Shown: in pieces, positions 1-14,539 of the stretch
How positions within the stretch are numbered: the first letter of the stretch is position 1
How the letters are laid out: every line of letters begins with the position of its first letter
Origin: Cochliopodium minus
Lineage: Eukaryota; Discosea; Himatismenida; Cochliopodiidae
DNA length: 59,042 nucleotides
Reading direction: 5' to 3'
Assembly: GCA_024220525.1 (NCBI GenBank)
Contig: JAMYWO010000230.1
Span: 8,278 to 67,319 of the forward strand
Program-made: the position numbers and the translations under genes
Notes under the pieces: generated by a model
Seen by the model: the letters and a program-made list of their open reading frames with translations, nothing else
What the model was told of the DNA's origin: nothing
Database searches by the model: none

Positions 1-75
1 ATTTTTTATTTTTTATTTTTTATTTTTTATTTTTTATTTTTTATTTTTTATTTTTTATTTTTCATTTTTCATTTT
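1..75. repeat. (ATTTTTT)n simple repeat at window edge
   Basis: Near-perfect tandem ATTTTTT units open the window and run directly into the acceptor of the first coding exon (AG at 112-113). The same repeat type lies immediately left of the single N at 34378, where another Roc gene stops. Confidence 0.9.
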
Positions 76-113
76 TTGATTATTTTTTATTATTTTTTAT
101 TTTTAATTTTTAG

Positions 114-3100
114 TACTATTTACTCGAGACTCAAAGATCCAAAGACACAAGTGTTGTTGATTGGAAATTACAAAAATTATGCGTTACAACAAGAACAAAA
201 CCGCACAAAAGCATTCGAAAATTTAGTGTCAAATGTCGGTTCCCTTGTTCGTTCTCTTCAACAAAAATACAAAAATAAGCTTTGTATTTTAGATGAAAGT
301 GGTTCAATGATTATTGATGTTAATACCGATGAAGGAGCAATAAGTGTTGTTTCAGTTCTCAAAAAGTTTTCACAAACGCACAAAGGACCTGATAATAATT
401 TATTGTAAAAATTTTTTTATTTATTTTTATTTTTATTTTTAATTTCATTTTATTTTTGATTTTTATATTTAAATATTTTGATATTATATTCTTTTATAGT
501 TTATTTTATTTCTATTTTTTATTTTTTATTTTTTATTATCTTCTTTAATATTTTATTTTATTTATTTTATTTTATTTATTTTTCATTTTTTTTAAAATTT
601 AATTTATTGTTTTTTATTATTTTATTTTTACATTCTTTTTTTCAAAGAGTACAAAAGATTATTGAATATGGAAAGAAAGAAAGTGTTTTTGTTGATAGAA
701 ATATTTTTCATCAAATAATGTTGGATTCTTTCAAGGAGAATCCAAATTTATTAGGATCTATGGATGATGTTGCAGAAAATAATATTCTTGAAGTAGCAAA
801 CAAAAGATTGGACTATCTTTTTGAACAATTCACAAGAACTGGATTTATTTTAGGAAACGGAGATGTAAAAATAAAAATATTAATAAACATAAAAATATAA
901 ATTAAAAATGCAAAATAAAAATTGAAAAAATAAATAAAAAATAAAATATAAAATATCAATAGATAAAAGAAAAAAATGAAAATAAAAAAAAATAAAAAAA
1001 ATAAAAAACAATAAAAAATGATAAAAAATAAAAAATAAAAAATAGAAAACATTTTTTACAAACAAATTTCAAGAATGTTGATTTTATTAAAATTAAAATG
1101 ATTCGTTTCATTTGTGATTTTTTTAATCAATTTATTATTTTTAGTTGATGGTTCTTGATCCTTCTTTCATTGGACAAATCTTTTCAAAAATGGTCAATTT
1201 TTTTCCCAAGTCCAGAAGAAAGGAGGAAACGATTTTCAGCAAACAAGCGCTCTCCAAAACACTCAACCATATGTCAAACAAGGGATTTTTCAAATTGACA
1301 AAACCCGAATCTGTGAATTATTTGATAAAACTTTTGGTTGACAATGCTTTGATTCTCTCTTTCAATTCGAGTGTTCATGAAGAGAAGTTTATCCTCCCTT
1401 CTCTCCTTCCCAACCAACCTCATGTGAAGATCTATAAACAGTCTACTCAGTATAGCATCGAAATGGTTGGGAAAGAACAGTTTCAAATCGAAATAGAGTT
1501 GTATTATACTTATTTACATCCTAAACTTTGGTCTTATATCTTGGGTAAAATTAAAATAAAAAAAGTAATGATAAATAAATAAATTACGAAGAATTAATTA
1601 TAAAAATAAATTATAAAATAAAAAAAATAAAAAAATTAATTATAAAAATAAATTATAAAAAATAAAAAATGATTTATAAAAAAATAAATTATAAATAAAT
1701 AAAATTAATTATAATAAAATTTAAATTATAAATAAAAATAAAATAATGAAAAATGAAAATTATAAAATTAATAAATTTGTAATAATTTTATCTTAGGACT
1801 TTCGTTGATAAGCTTTGAAGATTACAATGATTATCCTTGGACAGAGGGAGTCTTGCTTGAAAAACTTAACGAAGAAAACAGAACCCAAATCATGATCCAA
1901 TCAAACAAAATGTACCACTACATCAATGTGATTGTGAGGGCAGATAACCAACAAAATGTTGAAGAAACAATCTGCAGATTTCTTCATTTGGAAGCGAAAT
2001 CCAGAAACAGGGTTTCGGATTTATCTCCGAGAAAGACTTGGGTGAAGAAGTATTACGCAAAACATAACACTTACTTTGGAAAAAAGACTCATCTTGTTGC
2101 TTTCCCTTCTCAATCTGTTGTTTTCAAGTATGAAGATTATACGAATTGGAATTGTCCTATCAATCAAAACACTTCAAAGTTGATCATTGATAAAGTTGAT
2201 CACAAAAGGAGTGTCTTCTATAATTTCCCGAGAGACATTGCGGAGACAAAGGTGAACTTTTTAATTTTTTTTTTTTTGTAAAAATGAAAGTTAGTTTGAA
2301 CATTTTAATTTTTTTTTAAATTTTTTTTAAAATATAAAATAAAAAGTAAATTGACACTTTCAAAATTAACTCTATTTTTTAATTTTTTAATAAATTTTAA
2401 TTTTAAAATTAACTCTATTTTTTAATTTTTAAAAATTGAATAAAAATTTGAATTTAATATTAACTCTTTAAAAATTCATAAAATTAAAATTTAATTCTAA
2501 ATTCAAATCCTTTTAATTACAGAATCTCGGGGAACATGTCAGACTTACTTCTTATTCATCAATGAGCCAACATCTTTCAAGGACCAAAAAGAAACCAGAT
2601 CTCCACTTAATACTGATTCACGGATTGAATGACGATGCATTGGAAGGATGGCAATCGACAATCAAAGACGACGATCACGGAGAATACAAACTCTTTTGGC
2701 CTGAACTTTTATTGCACGAGTTAGGATCGATGAGATACAACGTAAAGTTATCGTCACTCAGTTACAACTCTTCTTTTTTCAAAAGAAACGAACACTCTTC
2801 CGTCCCCATCAGAGCTATTTCCATGCAACTTTATCAAGTGATGACTGATTTGGGTATTGGTCAAGACTCTCCCGTCATTTTCATTGTACATTCCACGGGT
2901 GGTTTGATTGCAAAAGGTAAAAAAATGTTTTCTTTAATTCTGTCTATTTTTAAAATCCTTTTCTTTTCAATATTAACTTGAATCAATCCATCAATGTTTT
3001 TTTTTTTTTTTAAGAAATTATGTTGATTGCATCAAGATCTAGTGTTTCAGGATCAACAGAGGATTATAAAATGAAATCTTCAACCTTCTTAAAAAATTCA

Positions 3101-4183
3101 CTAGGTAAATATATAAAAAATAAAAGCCAAAAATAAAAAAAAAATAAAATAAAAAAATAAAAGCAATAATAACTTTTATATAATTATTTTTTTTAAAAAA
3201 AGGTATAATTGGTTTTTCAGTTCCTCATAAATGTTCTTCTCTGACAAAACTTCAGATTATGCTTTGGAATTACTTAAAGTATTTGAACCCCTTTGAAAAC
3301 GACAAATATGCAAAACTAATTGGGTTAGCTCCTTTGCTTGCCATCTTTGGTTTCACAAGTTTGACTCAGAAAAGATGGGTGATAGAACTGATGTTAATAG
3401 GATCAAGTTTATTGATTTATTATTTCATTTATTTCCAATTCAAGTACCGAATTGCGTCTGTTTTTTATGGTTTGTTACTTTCACTTATCAACCTTTTCAT
3501 TTGGACTTTGTGTTCTTTATTGAACGAACAAAGATCTTCGAGCCCTCCAATCAAAGAAATAGAAGAGACAATAACCATCAATACTGTCTTGAATGTAACA
3601 ACCCAAACAAGAAAGTCAGTCGAGGTTGTCAAAGAAAACAACACCAACCCTAACCATCCTCCTCAACAACTTTCATTTTCTCAAAAAATGATCAAAATTT
3701 TCAGAGCGTTTGTCATTAACAAAAACTTTGTTTTGTTTCTCTGTTTCTTCTCTTTTTCCCTCCTTTTCTTTTCTTTTTCTTCTGGTTTGGTTTCTTTGGG
3801 AGATTTGGGCTCCGACAACTCTTACTTGTTTGATCTCGAGAATCAATTTCAAAATCTTCAAGAAAAACAACCCATTTATGAATTGGATTTCATCGAAACT
3901 GTTTCCATTCCTTATTTTTCTATTGGCACAAACGATATTCCTTTTGATTGTTCTTGTAGATATTTTTTCTTTTCTTTTATTATTTATTATATATATTTTT
4001 TATTTTTTTTTTTTAGATCGAGAACCAAATTTATCTTCTGTTTCCCATAAATACAAGGATCAGAGGGTCAGTCAATCTAGTTCTCATTCGATCAACAAAA
4101 TCACTTCAATTGATGATCCATCTTTTGTTCATATCTTATCTTTCATAAAATCAAGGATTGAAGAATATGAATTCAACCATTAA
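114..4183 (+). CDS. Roc-COR GTPase-regulator fused to SERAC1-like alpha/beta hydrolase (5' partial)
   Basis: Exons 114-404, 648-864, 1145-1544, 1797-2251, 2523-2916, 3015-3104, 3203-3955, 4017-4183 join in one frame (about 921 residues seen; the start lies outside). The first exon holds the end of a Roc GTPase: VLLIGNYKN sits where Roc domains have the THxD base-recognition loop, here degenerate. Exons 2-4 look like a COR domain (VLDPSFIGQIFSKM; GFFKLTKPE; EEKFILPSLLP). From about residue 485 a SERAC1/DUF676-type hydrolase begins: LILIHGL, then VHSTGG with the presumed nucleophile Ser, then GFSVPH, and near the C-terminus HSINKITSIDDPSF carrying the presumed catalytic His. About three hydrophobic helices (roughly residues 650-720) and a fourth (775-795) interrupt the hydrolase between GFSVPH and the C-terminal part, suggesting membrane anchoring. 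Roc-COR modules are known as dimeric GTPase regulators; the coupling to lipid hydrolysis is inference. Domain calls are from motif recall. Confidence 0.75.
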
Positions 4184-4316
4184 AAATTTTTGTAAAAAAA
4201 AAAAAATTATTTTTCAAATCCAAAAGAAAATTTTTGTTTTAATTAAATTTTAAATTGTTTTAATTAAATTTAAATTAAGAAAAAAAAAATAAATAAAAAA
4301 TCAAAAGAATTTTTGA
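4184..4316. other. Convergent intergenic spacer
   Basis: A 133-base A/T-only spacer between the stop codons of the hydrolase fusion (+) and the epimerase (-). It probably holds the 3' ends and polyadenylation signals of both; no other structure seen. Confidence 0.5.
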
Positions 4317-6556
<2,240 letters not shown>

Positions 6557-6559
6557 CTA

Positions 6560-7646
6560 TTCATTTATAAAAAAAAAAAATCCTTGATCAAAACAATTTA
6601 TCAAATTTTAATTCAGCTTTAGTATTCAAAAAGAAAATTTAAAAAAATTGTTTCCATTTTTTAAAAAATTTCTTTCTCAATTATATTTCTTCGTAAAAAT
6701 GTTCAATAGTATCAATTTTAATCTGTTTATGTTCACATATAATTGATCCAAGATTTTCAATAGAGAAATAGATCTTTAAATTCTTTTGAAATATTTTGAA
6801 ATATTTTGAATTCTTTTTTCTTTATATTCGAATATAAAGCATTGCGCATTCTATATCAATTTTCTTTACTAATCAAAGCAAAAAAAAATATGTATTTGGA
6901 TGAAATAAATTAAAAATCCTCTTTTATGGATATTGGGGATGATTGATAAGTCACAATATTATGTATGAGTCATATTTTCTTTTAACTTTTTTAATTTTTT
7001 CTATAATTACCTTGTTTTTCTCGATTGGATTTGATTTGAGATCATAATATACAAAAATCAAGAAAGATGAAACAAGAATTAATACAATGACATTGGTTCT
7101 ATTGAACTGCATTCACAAATTTTTTTTAATTTAAATTTTTTTTGGAAGATAGGCAACAATGTCTTTTAAAAGAAAAAAATCAGCTTTTTATTCTTTACTT
7201 ATTCTATTTCACAATCATTATGTCCTTACAAATATTTAAAAAGAATTGAAGATAATCAATTATTTGTTAAAGGATGATTTGAAGAATCACTACAAATATA
7301 ATCAGATCATTGAGTTCTTTTGTAGGAATATACATTGGATGGCAATCCATTATCAAGTATAAATGTCTTATCAGCACAAATTAATTCCAAAAAATATGGA
7401 TATTTCAGAGCATCTTTTACAATTTTGAAATATGACCGTCATTTTTTTTTCATCTGTATGATTAGAAATTTTTTCAAAGATAATTAAAGAGAAGTCTTAT
7501 ATTCAATGAACTTGTAAAAATAACAACTATAAGAACTGTATAGATAAAAATAAAATAAAAAAAATAGAAAAAACCACAAAATTTTTTAAAGGAGAATTTT
7601 TGTAAATAACTTATTTATATAACACACAAAAATCAATCAATCTATC
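6560..7646. other. Divergent intergenic region, no clear gene
   Basis: About 1.1 kb between the epimerase and the RabGAP start. It should hold the missing first epimerase exon and two divergent promoters. Both strands are broken by stops and I see no convincing exon. Confidence 0.4.
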
Positions 7647-10600
7647 ATGTGGATTAAACCTATCCCTGTCAATGTTTATTTATGGAAAGTGGTCAAAGAA
7701 AACACATTTTTTCAATTATTGAAGAAGCAGCCCATATCATTGGATTTCTTTTTCAATTCTAATCCTGTCTTTGAATTCAGGATAGTCATAAAAGTAAAAG
7801 AAGAAAAAAAAAAATATATAAAACCAAATAAAAAATAAAAAAATATATCTTTTGCAATTTAAAGAACATTAGAATACATTTGCCTATCCATTTAAAATAA
7901 TAAGAAATAAAATTTTTAGCTTTTAAAATATTTCAAAGGATGTTTCATATAAAATAATATAAACAAGAATAAACCATAAATGAGATAATAAAAGATTATA
8001 GTTATTTTTACAATGCATCATGCTCATTTTTAAAAATTATTCTTTTCAAAATTTTTAAAACGAATTTCAACAAAATTCCTGATCATATATTTTTTTGCAT
8101 TTCACTGAATAGAATGAAACAAAATTTTTATTGGTATGTGAAACCAAGAATGAGAAAGAGATATTGGAGAAATGGAAGTTTTTGGAAATGTATGTGATCG
8201 CCAGATTGAGCACGGATGAGTTAGAGAGGAAGGAAATGATCAAATATGTAATTATAAGAATGACTTCATTGGCGGATGAAAATAATAATATCTCTGAGGA
8301 ATCCGTGGAAAAAAATCTCACACATGTCATCATGATAACTCGTAAAAAAAAAAATCTAATCAAATGAATCAAATTCATTCTTTAATCTTTCATTTTTATA
8401 TTTTTTTTTCATTGAAGATTTTTAGATTATATTTTTGATTAATTAAATTAAAATTTATAAGATTTAACTTTTGTCATAAATTACAAAATGAAAAAGATTG
8501 AAGAAATTCTTGTATTCTTTGGAATATGTTTTTTAATATCAATTTTATTCTTTTGATTTGAATTTTTTTGATGATTTTTAATTCTTTTCACAGCCGAGCA
8601 AAAAGAGCAGATCATATTGGAAGAAGACGAGAAGTATTTTCAAAGCAGATTTTATGAGGCCAGAAATGATCAGTTGGTTTCAAGTAAGAACCCAAAATCA
8701 CATGGAAAATTTTTTTAAATTTAATTTAATTTTTTAAAGAATTTTCATGTACATATTATAAAAATATTCCAAGATCAGGTAAATTTTTTGTTTTTTATCC
8801 ATTTAATTTTGAAATTATTACATTAGTTTTATTTAATCAAATAAACATTGATTTTTTTTTTTTTAAAAAAAAGGATACGCATACATGTCCCCAAATTATT
8901 TTTGTTTCGACTCTCGGTTGATGATGGCGCAGGTTTTAATTCCCTTGAAGGTCATTTCCGCTATTAGCAAAACCAATGAGAGCATGTTGGGCACCATTTC
9001 CGTTTGTATCACTGTCGGAAAGACACCTTACAACTTTACTTTCTACAAAAAAGAAGCTTACTATGTATTAGAAGAATTGTGGAGTTTATCAATGTACAGG
9101 TAATTCTTTTCAAAAATTTTTTTTCTTTCTTTTTTTCCACAAAGAAAATAATTTATGATTTTTTTTTTCATTAACTAAATTTGTTTTAATTAATACTAAA
9201 AACAAAGAATAATTTTTCATTTTTCTATTTTCAATCTTAATGTTTTTTTGTTTCAATGTTACAATAAAATTTTATGATTAAATTATCATTTTAAAAAAAT
9301 TGTTTCTAGAAAATTGGAAACTAATTCAAATAACAAAACGGGCATGAATCAGAGAAAAACTTCCACCACCTTGTTGGTCCAAAAGAGGGAAGCCAAAGAG
9401 TTACTCATAAACTACAAAAAACTTGAAACGATAAAAAAAGCATTCTTTCTTCCAAAAGAAGAAGAACTTAGACGTAAATACTTATTAATCCTTTTTTTCA
9501 TTATTTTTTATTATTTTATTTTATTTTAATTTTTTTATTTATAAAGGTGATTTGGAATGTTCTTTTGCATTTATGGAGCAGCAAGAGAAGGGTATGTTGT
9601 ACTTCACCACTAACTTTCTTTGCTTTCAGTCAAAAGTCGACAAAATAAAGTTCATTTTGCCCATTGTCCAGCTCGTTGGTATTGAAAAATGTGAATATGA
9701 ACTAGGTAAAACTCTTTTATTTTATTTTATTTTATTTTATTTTATTTTTATTTTTTATTTTTTTTAAAATTTGTAATATCAAATTTTTTTATTTATTTTT
9801 TATTTATTTTTTATTTATTTTATTTTTATTATTTTATTTTTAATATATTTTTTTTATTTGAAGGTAAGAACACTTCTCTCAAACTCATGCTGGATGACGC
9901 AGAAAAGATCTATCAGATCATCTTCCCAAGGGCTGATATCAGAGACTCTATTCACGATAAAATCAAGGAAGTTTGGAGAAAGATTCTTTCTGAAGGTTCA
10001 AAAATTGTTCGTACTTTTGACAAAGAGTAAAAAAAAAATTTTCAGATATTTTTATTCAAATTTATATTATTTTTTTAAAAAATTAAATATTTTTGATTTT
10101 TTTGATTTTTTTTTTGATTTTTTGTTTTCATTTTACCATCACTTTTTTTTAATTTTTAAATATCATTTTTGAATTACTATTACTTTTTTTATTATTTATC
10201 TCAAAACCAACTCTTTGAATGGTTTTTAACATTTTTAAATAGAAGTAACTTTTATTTATTTTACCACATCATTTTTATTTTTGATTTTATTTTGCCATAT
10301 TATTTCAATTCTTTTTTTATTCTTATTTATTTTTAAATTTTATTTATTTTGATTTTTTTTAGTTTTAAATATTACAATTTTTTATATTACAATTTTTTAT
10401 TTCATCATTTTTTTTTTTAGTGCTTTGAAAATAAAAGAAGAGTTGACAGACCCAAAACAATTCTCAGATCTTTACGTGAAAGAACAAGAAAGGTTGATCA
10501 GAAGATGGAACAAATACTTCAACACATACGGAAAGGGAATCTCCACCATCAGAACTCCTGAACTCAAAATACAAATCGAGAAGCTTTCTATTCCTCACAA

Positions 10601-11503
10601 AATGAGGAGAGAGCTTTGGCAATACTTTGCAGGATCTTATTCCAAAATGGTTGTTAACCCTGGTATTTATTCATTTTTTTATTAAATTTATTTTTTTATT
10701 AATTATTTTTTTACTAAGATTAATTTTTTTTAGTATTTGTTTTTATTATTTTTTTTAGTATTTATTTTTTTTTCAATTTTTTCAAAAATTTTTTCTTCTT
10801 TTTAGATTTTAATGAGCTTTTTTTATTGATTATTTTTTATTTAATAATTAAGTTTAATTTACAATTTTTATTTTATTTTATTTTTTAAAAAATTTTAATT
10901 CAAAAAAAAAAAGGATATTACAACTTAATGTTAAAAAGACAGGAAGAAAAAGCATCTCCCGCCACTGAAGAGATCGAAAAGGATTTGCATCGTAGTTTGG
11001 ACCATCCTTACTTCAAAACAGACGAGGGTCTTCTGTGTTTGAGAAACGTTTTGACTGCTTTTTCTCAAAGAAATCCTGCCATTGGTTATTGTCAATCTAT
11101 GGTTAGTCTTAAAACAAAAAATTTTAATTTGAATTTTTTTTTATTTTTTTTTTTAATTAATTCTTTTAATTTTTTATTTTATTTTGTTTTAATTCAATAT
11201 TTTTTTAATTTAGTTTTATTTTTATTTTTTCTTTTATTTTTTAAATTTATTTTTTATTTTCAATTTTTTCATTATTTCATTCCAAATTATTTAATTTCAT
11301 TTTTTTTAATTCTAAATTTTTATTTTCTAAAATAAAGAACATAGTTGCAGCGATAATGTTGCTTTTTATGCCAGAAGAGGAAGCGTTTTGGATCATCGTA
11401 AGCATCTGCGAAGATTTGGTGCCAGAGTACTACCACAAAGAGTTGCTCGGCTCTCTGGTCGATCAAAGTGTCTTCGAAGATCTCATCTCTAAATATCATC
11501 CTG
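7647..11503 (+). CDS. GRAM-GRAM-TBC Rab GTPase-activating protein (TBC1D8/9-like), 3' truncated
   Basis: Exons 7647-7793, 8113-8341, 8594-8683, 8740-8778, 8874-9099, 9310-9473, 9547-9705, 9864-10026, 10421-10662, 10914-11101, 11338-11503 keep phase for 604 residues. The start fits the family: TBC1D8/9 proteins open with a very similar MW.KP...LW stretch. Two GRAM domains follow (YAYMSPNYFCFDS, about residue 170; GMLYFTTNFLCFQS, about 330), then a TBC domain with IPHKMRRELW, the arginine finger IEKDLHR (IxxDxxR) and the glutamine finger GYCQSM (YxQ). Both catalytic fingers are intact, so it should accelerate GTP hydrolysis by a Rab on endomembranes. The model stops in mid-TBC after DLISKYHPG, followed by low-complexity DNA and a 200-N gap; the rest of the domain is absent from the window. 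Which Rab is the substrate cannot be seen. Confidence 0.9.
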
Positions 11504-11509
11504 GTAAAA

Positions 11510-11790
11510 AAATGAAAAAAATAAAATAAATTTAAAAAATTTAAAAAATAAAATAAATTTAAAAAATTAAAAAAATTAAAAAAATTAAAAAATTACAAAA
11601 ATTAAAAATTAAAAAAATTAAAAAAATTAAAAAAATTAAAAAATTAAAAAAATTAAAAAAATTAAAAAAATTAAAAAAATTAAAAAAATTAAAATAATTG
11701 AAATAAATCATAATTGAAAATTAAAAAAATTAAAAATTAAAAATTGAAAAATAAAAATATTTCATATGAAAAATTATGAAAATTTATTAA
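11510..11790. repeat. (TTAAAAAA)n-type low-complexity tract
   Basis: Degenerate repeats of aaaaaatt/aaattaaa directly after the last TBC exon, running into the N gap. Probably intronic, and a likely cause of the assembly break. Confidence 0.7.
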
Positions 11791-11990
11791 NNNNNNNNNN
11801 NNNNNNNNNNNNNNNNNNNNNNNNNNNNNNNNNNNNNNNNNNNNNNNNNNNNNNNNNNNNNNNNNNNNNNNNNNNNNNNNNNNNNNNNNNNNNNNNNNNN
11901 NNNNNNNNNNNNNNNNNNNNNNNNNNNNNNNNNNNNNNNNNNNNNNNNNNNNNNNNNNNNNNNNNNNNNNNNNNNNNNNNNNNNNNNNNN
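11791..11990. other. Assembly gap (200 N)
   Basis: Exactly 200 Ns, a typical placeholder for unknown length. It separates the truncated TBC gene from (AAAAAT)n repeats (11991-12062), so the real distance to 12456 is unknown. Confidence 0.95.
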
Positions 11991-12440
11991 AAAAATAAAA
12001 ATAAAAATAAAAATAAAAATAAAAATAAAAATAAAAATAAAAATAAAAATAAAAATAAAAATATTTAAAAAAATAAAAAAATTTAAAAAAATAAAAATAT
12101 TTAAAAAAATAAAAATATTTTAAAAAAAAATTTTTGCTTGAGATAAATAAAATAAATAATAAATACATAAAATTACAAATTAGTGAAAATAAACAATTAA
12201 TAATCTAAAAATAAAAATTAAAAAAAAAATTATATATTTAAAAATATAAAAATAAATAAAATAAAAATAAAAATAAATAAATAAAAATAAAATAAAAATA
12301 AATAAAATAAATAAAAATAAAATAATAATAAAAATAACAATAAAATAGAAATAAAAATAAAAATAAGCAAGAAAAGAAGAAAAATAAAAATAAAAATCAA
12401 TGAAAAATAAAAATAAATAAAATCAAAAATAATTCAAAAA
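11991..12440. repeat. (AAAAAT)n and related A-rich repeats
   Basis: Pure AAAAAT units at 11991-12062, followed by looser A/T repeats to the acceptor before 12456. No coding potential seen. Confidence 0.8.
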
Positions 12441-12455
12441 TTTTTTTTTTGTTAG

Positions 12456-12646
12456 AGAACGAAGAGGTGGAAGATTGTAATGCATGCCACAGAAAAAACC
12501 ACTTCGCTTCTTGGCAAGTTTCTTTGGAGGGAACCTACTATGACTCTGAGAAGTTTTGGAAAGATAAAACTTTGCAAGAATGTCTACTCCAACTCTCCCC
12601 CAAGAAATCCAAAAAAGGCAAAAAAGAACAAAGTAAAAAAGGTTAA
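12456..12646 (+). CDS. C-terminal exon with DUF4211-like cysteine motif (5' missing)
   Basis: The exon begins after the acceptor gttag (12451-12455) and reads to a TAA at 12644-12646. It has CNACHRKNHFASWQVSLEG followed by YYDSEKFW and a lysine-rich tail. The arrangement C-x2-C-x-R-x2-H with a following G-x2-Y resembles, from memory, the DUF4211 domain found near the C-terminus of some chromatin-associated eukaryotic proteins. The upstream exons are missing across the gap, so I cannot tell whether this belongs to the TBC gene or, more likely, to a separate gene. A GTTAAT donor-like sequence at the stop means the gene could continue, but the next sequence is pure repeat. Confidence 0.45.
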
Positions 12647-12810
12647 TTCCGATTTTTTTCAATTAATTTTTTTAAAATGTTATTTTTTTTATTTTTATTT
12701 TTATTTTTATTTTTATTTTTACTTTTATTTTTATTTTTAGTTTTGTCATCTTTCTTTAATTTTATTTTTATTATTTATTATTTTATTATTAATTATTTTA
12801 TTTTTATTAT

Positions 12811-12957
12811 GTCTTTACTTTTACTGGGTCATTATTTTTCATTATTTATTTTTTACTTGTATTTTAATTATTTTATTTTTATTATGTTTTTACTTTTACT
12901 GGGTTATTATTTTTCATTATTTATTTTTTACTTGTATTTTAATTATTTTTTATTTAT
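12811..12957. repeat. 75-bp direct tandem duplication
   Basis: The unit starting at 12811 (gtctttacttttactggg) recurs at 12886 with one early C/T difference, period 75. It lies between two convergent gene ends, so it is non-coding. Confidence 0.8.
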
Positions 12958-14233
12958 TTACTTTGTACAACTTTCTCATTCAAAAGATGAAGGGGAACAC
13001 CTTCTCCGAACCATTCCTCTCCCTCACCAAACATATCCTCAAAAGTCTCCAACTTCTTGTTTTTGTAATAGATGGTGGCCCGAGAGAAATTGTAAGAATC
13101 CCCATGAAACGCCACCTTTCCTCCTCTCGAAAGCCACAAAGAATGATTCGCCCCAAATCGTCCTTATTAAAAACAAGTAAAACAAGATAATTAAAATAAT
13201 TAATATTAAAATTAAAATAATTAATATTAAAAATAATTAATATTAAAAAAAATTAAAATCAAAATAATTAATATATCTAAAAAATAATTAAAATATCTAA
13301 AAAAAATGGAATTAAAATGATGTCAGTAATCAAAATAAATAAAATAATGAATTAAATTCAAAATTAAATTGATAAAAATTAATATAAAGAAAAAATAAAT
13401 CCAAGAAATTGTCAATTTGTTTACCCATTTTACATATTTCTTTTTTGTTTTCGAATGGGTGAAATACTAATGGGATGTGTGTATCCTCTTTAAACCCTCC
13501 TGCTTCTTCATTAGCTCTTCCTTTACATCATTTATTTTATTTTATTTTTTATTTTATTTTTATTTTATTATTTTAAAAAAATTCATTACCCCAAGCATAA
13601 CATTTCCCAAAAATATCTAAAGCAGAAGAACTAAAAATCAAAATTTAATAAAAACAATTTTTTTTTTAAAATGAAATAAAAAATTAAATAAAAAATAAAG
13701 TATATAAAATATTAATTCAAGGTATCATATTTTCAAATTTCAAACTTTAAATCAAGGGATCTATTCATCATAAATATATTTTTGTATCTCAAATTTTCTA
13801 TCAACTTTGGTTTTTTGAATATCCCGCTCTCCTCAGGACATGCCAGCCTCAAATCTGCGGCATTTCCTGTTGCGAAACATTCAGTACACAAGATGGATCT
13901 GAAGAATGCATATCCCTTTGTATCTGGGTATCTCTTCTCGAAGATATCGACCCGACAATGCTTTATTAGAAATTCTTTTTGCAATAATTTATATAATTCT
14001 TTCCAAAATGGATGATAATTTCTGATGGAAGATATCGATTTACATAAAGATGTTATGAATACTATTATCTAGATGGGGATATGTTATTTTGGTTCAAATA
14101 AAAAAAAATTAAAATAATGTTCTCAAGTAAAGGGATATATTTTGACTTGAATGATTGCTGCTTTTTTGGATTTCTCCATATCGAATACATGAAATAATAT
14201 TTTGATCAAGATATCTCTTGGGAGTGACTCCAT
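12954..14233 (-). CDS. F-box protein with RCC1 repeats
   Basis: Minus exons 14147-14233, 13746-14068, 13590-13630, 13425-13520, 12954-13162 join in frame to 251 residues. The first exon opens MESLPRDILIKILFHVFD, a typical F-box start, and the second continues CKSISSIRNYHPFWKELY, the usual F-box end. Then come about two RCC1-type blades: ATGNAADLRL, SALDIFGKCYAWGRANEEAG and GANHSLWLSRGGKVAFHG. F-box proteins recruit substrates to SCF ubiquitin ligases through Skp1, and RCC1 blades usually act as the substrate or GTPase-binding platform, so a ubiquitin-adaptor role is likely. The ATG is well placed and the frame is unbroken. Only two or three RCC1 units are present, too few for a full seven-blade propeller, so it may be a reduced or degenerate paralogue. 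Confidence 0.72.
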
Positions 14234-14539
14234 TCCCAATTTTTTATTTTTTTTTAAATTTTGAATCAAAAATTTTCTGTTATTTTTCTAAAAAATAATC
14301 TTAATTTAAAAATTGCTTCATTGAAAATGTGACTTCACCAGCTTCCATAAAATGTTCACTTGAATATCATTTTTTATTTTGCTTTTTTGTTTGCAATATT
14401 ATTTCGAAAAATAAAAATGATATAACATAAAAAGAGGACAGCATATTCTTGCGAGGGTTTTGATATCATTGTAAATCATTGAATTATAATTGATCATAAA
14501 GAAATATAACATTCCCTATGAAAAATGGCAGCTATCAAT

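Noticed and set aside
813-1065. Minus-strand frames rich in Phe/Ile/Tyr
   Set aside because: They lie in an intron of the plus-strand Roc-COR gene and are simple A/T repeats read as protein.
11737-12168. Long frames spanning the N gap with repeated YFYF or KNKN
   Set aside because: Translation of AAAAAT/TTTTTA repeats and Ns; not genes.
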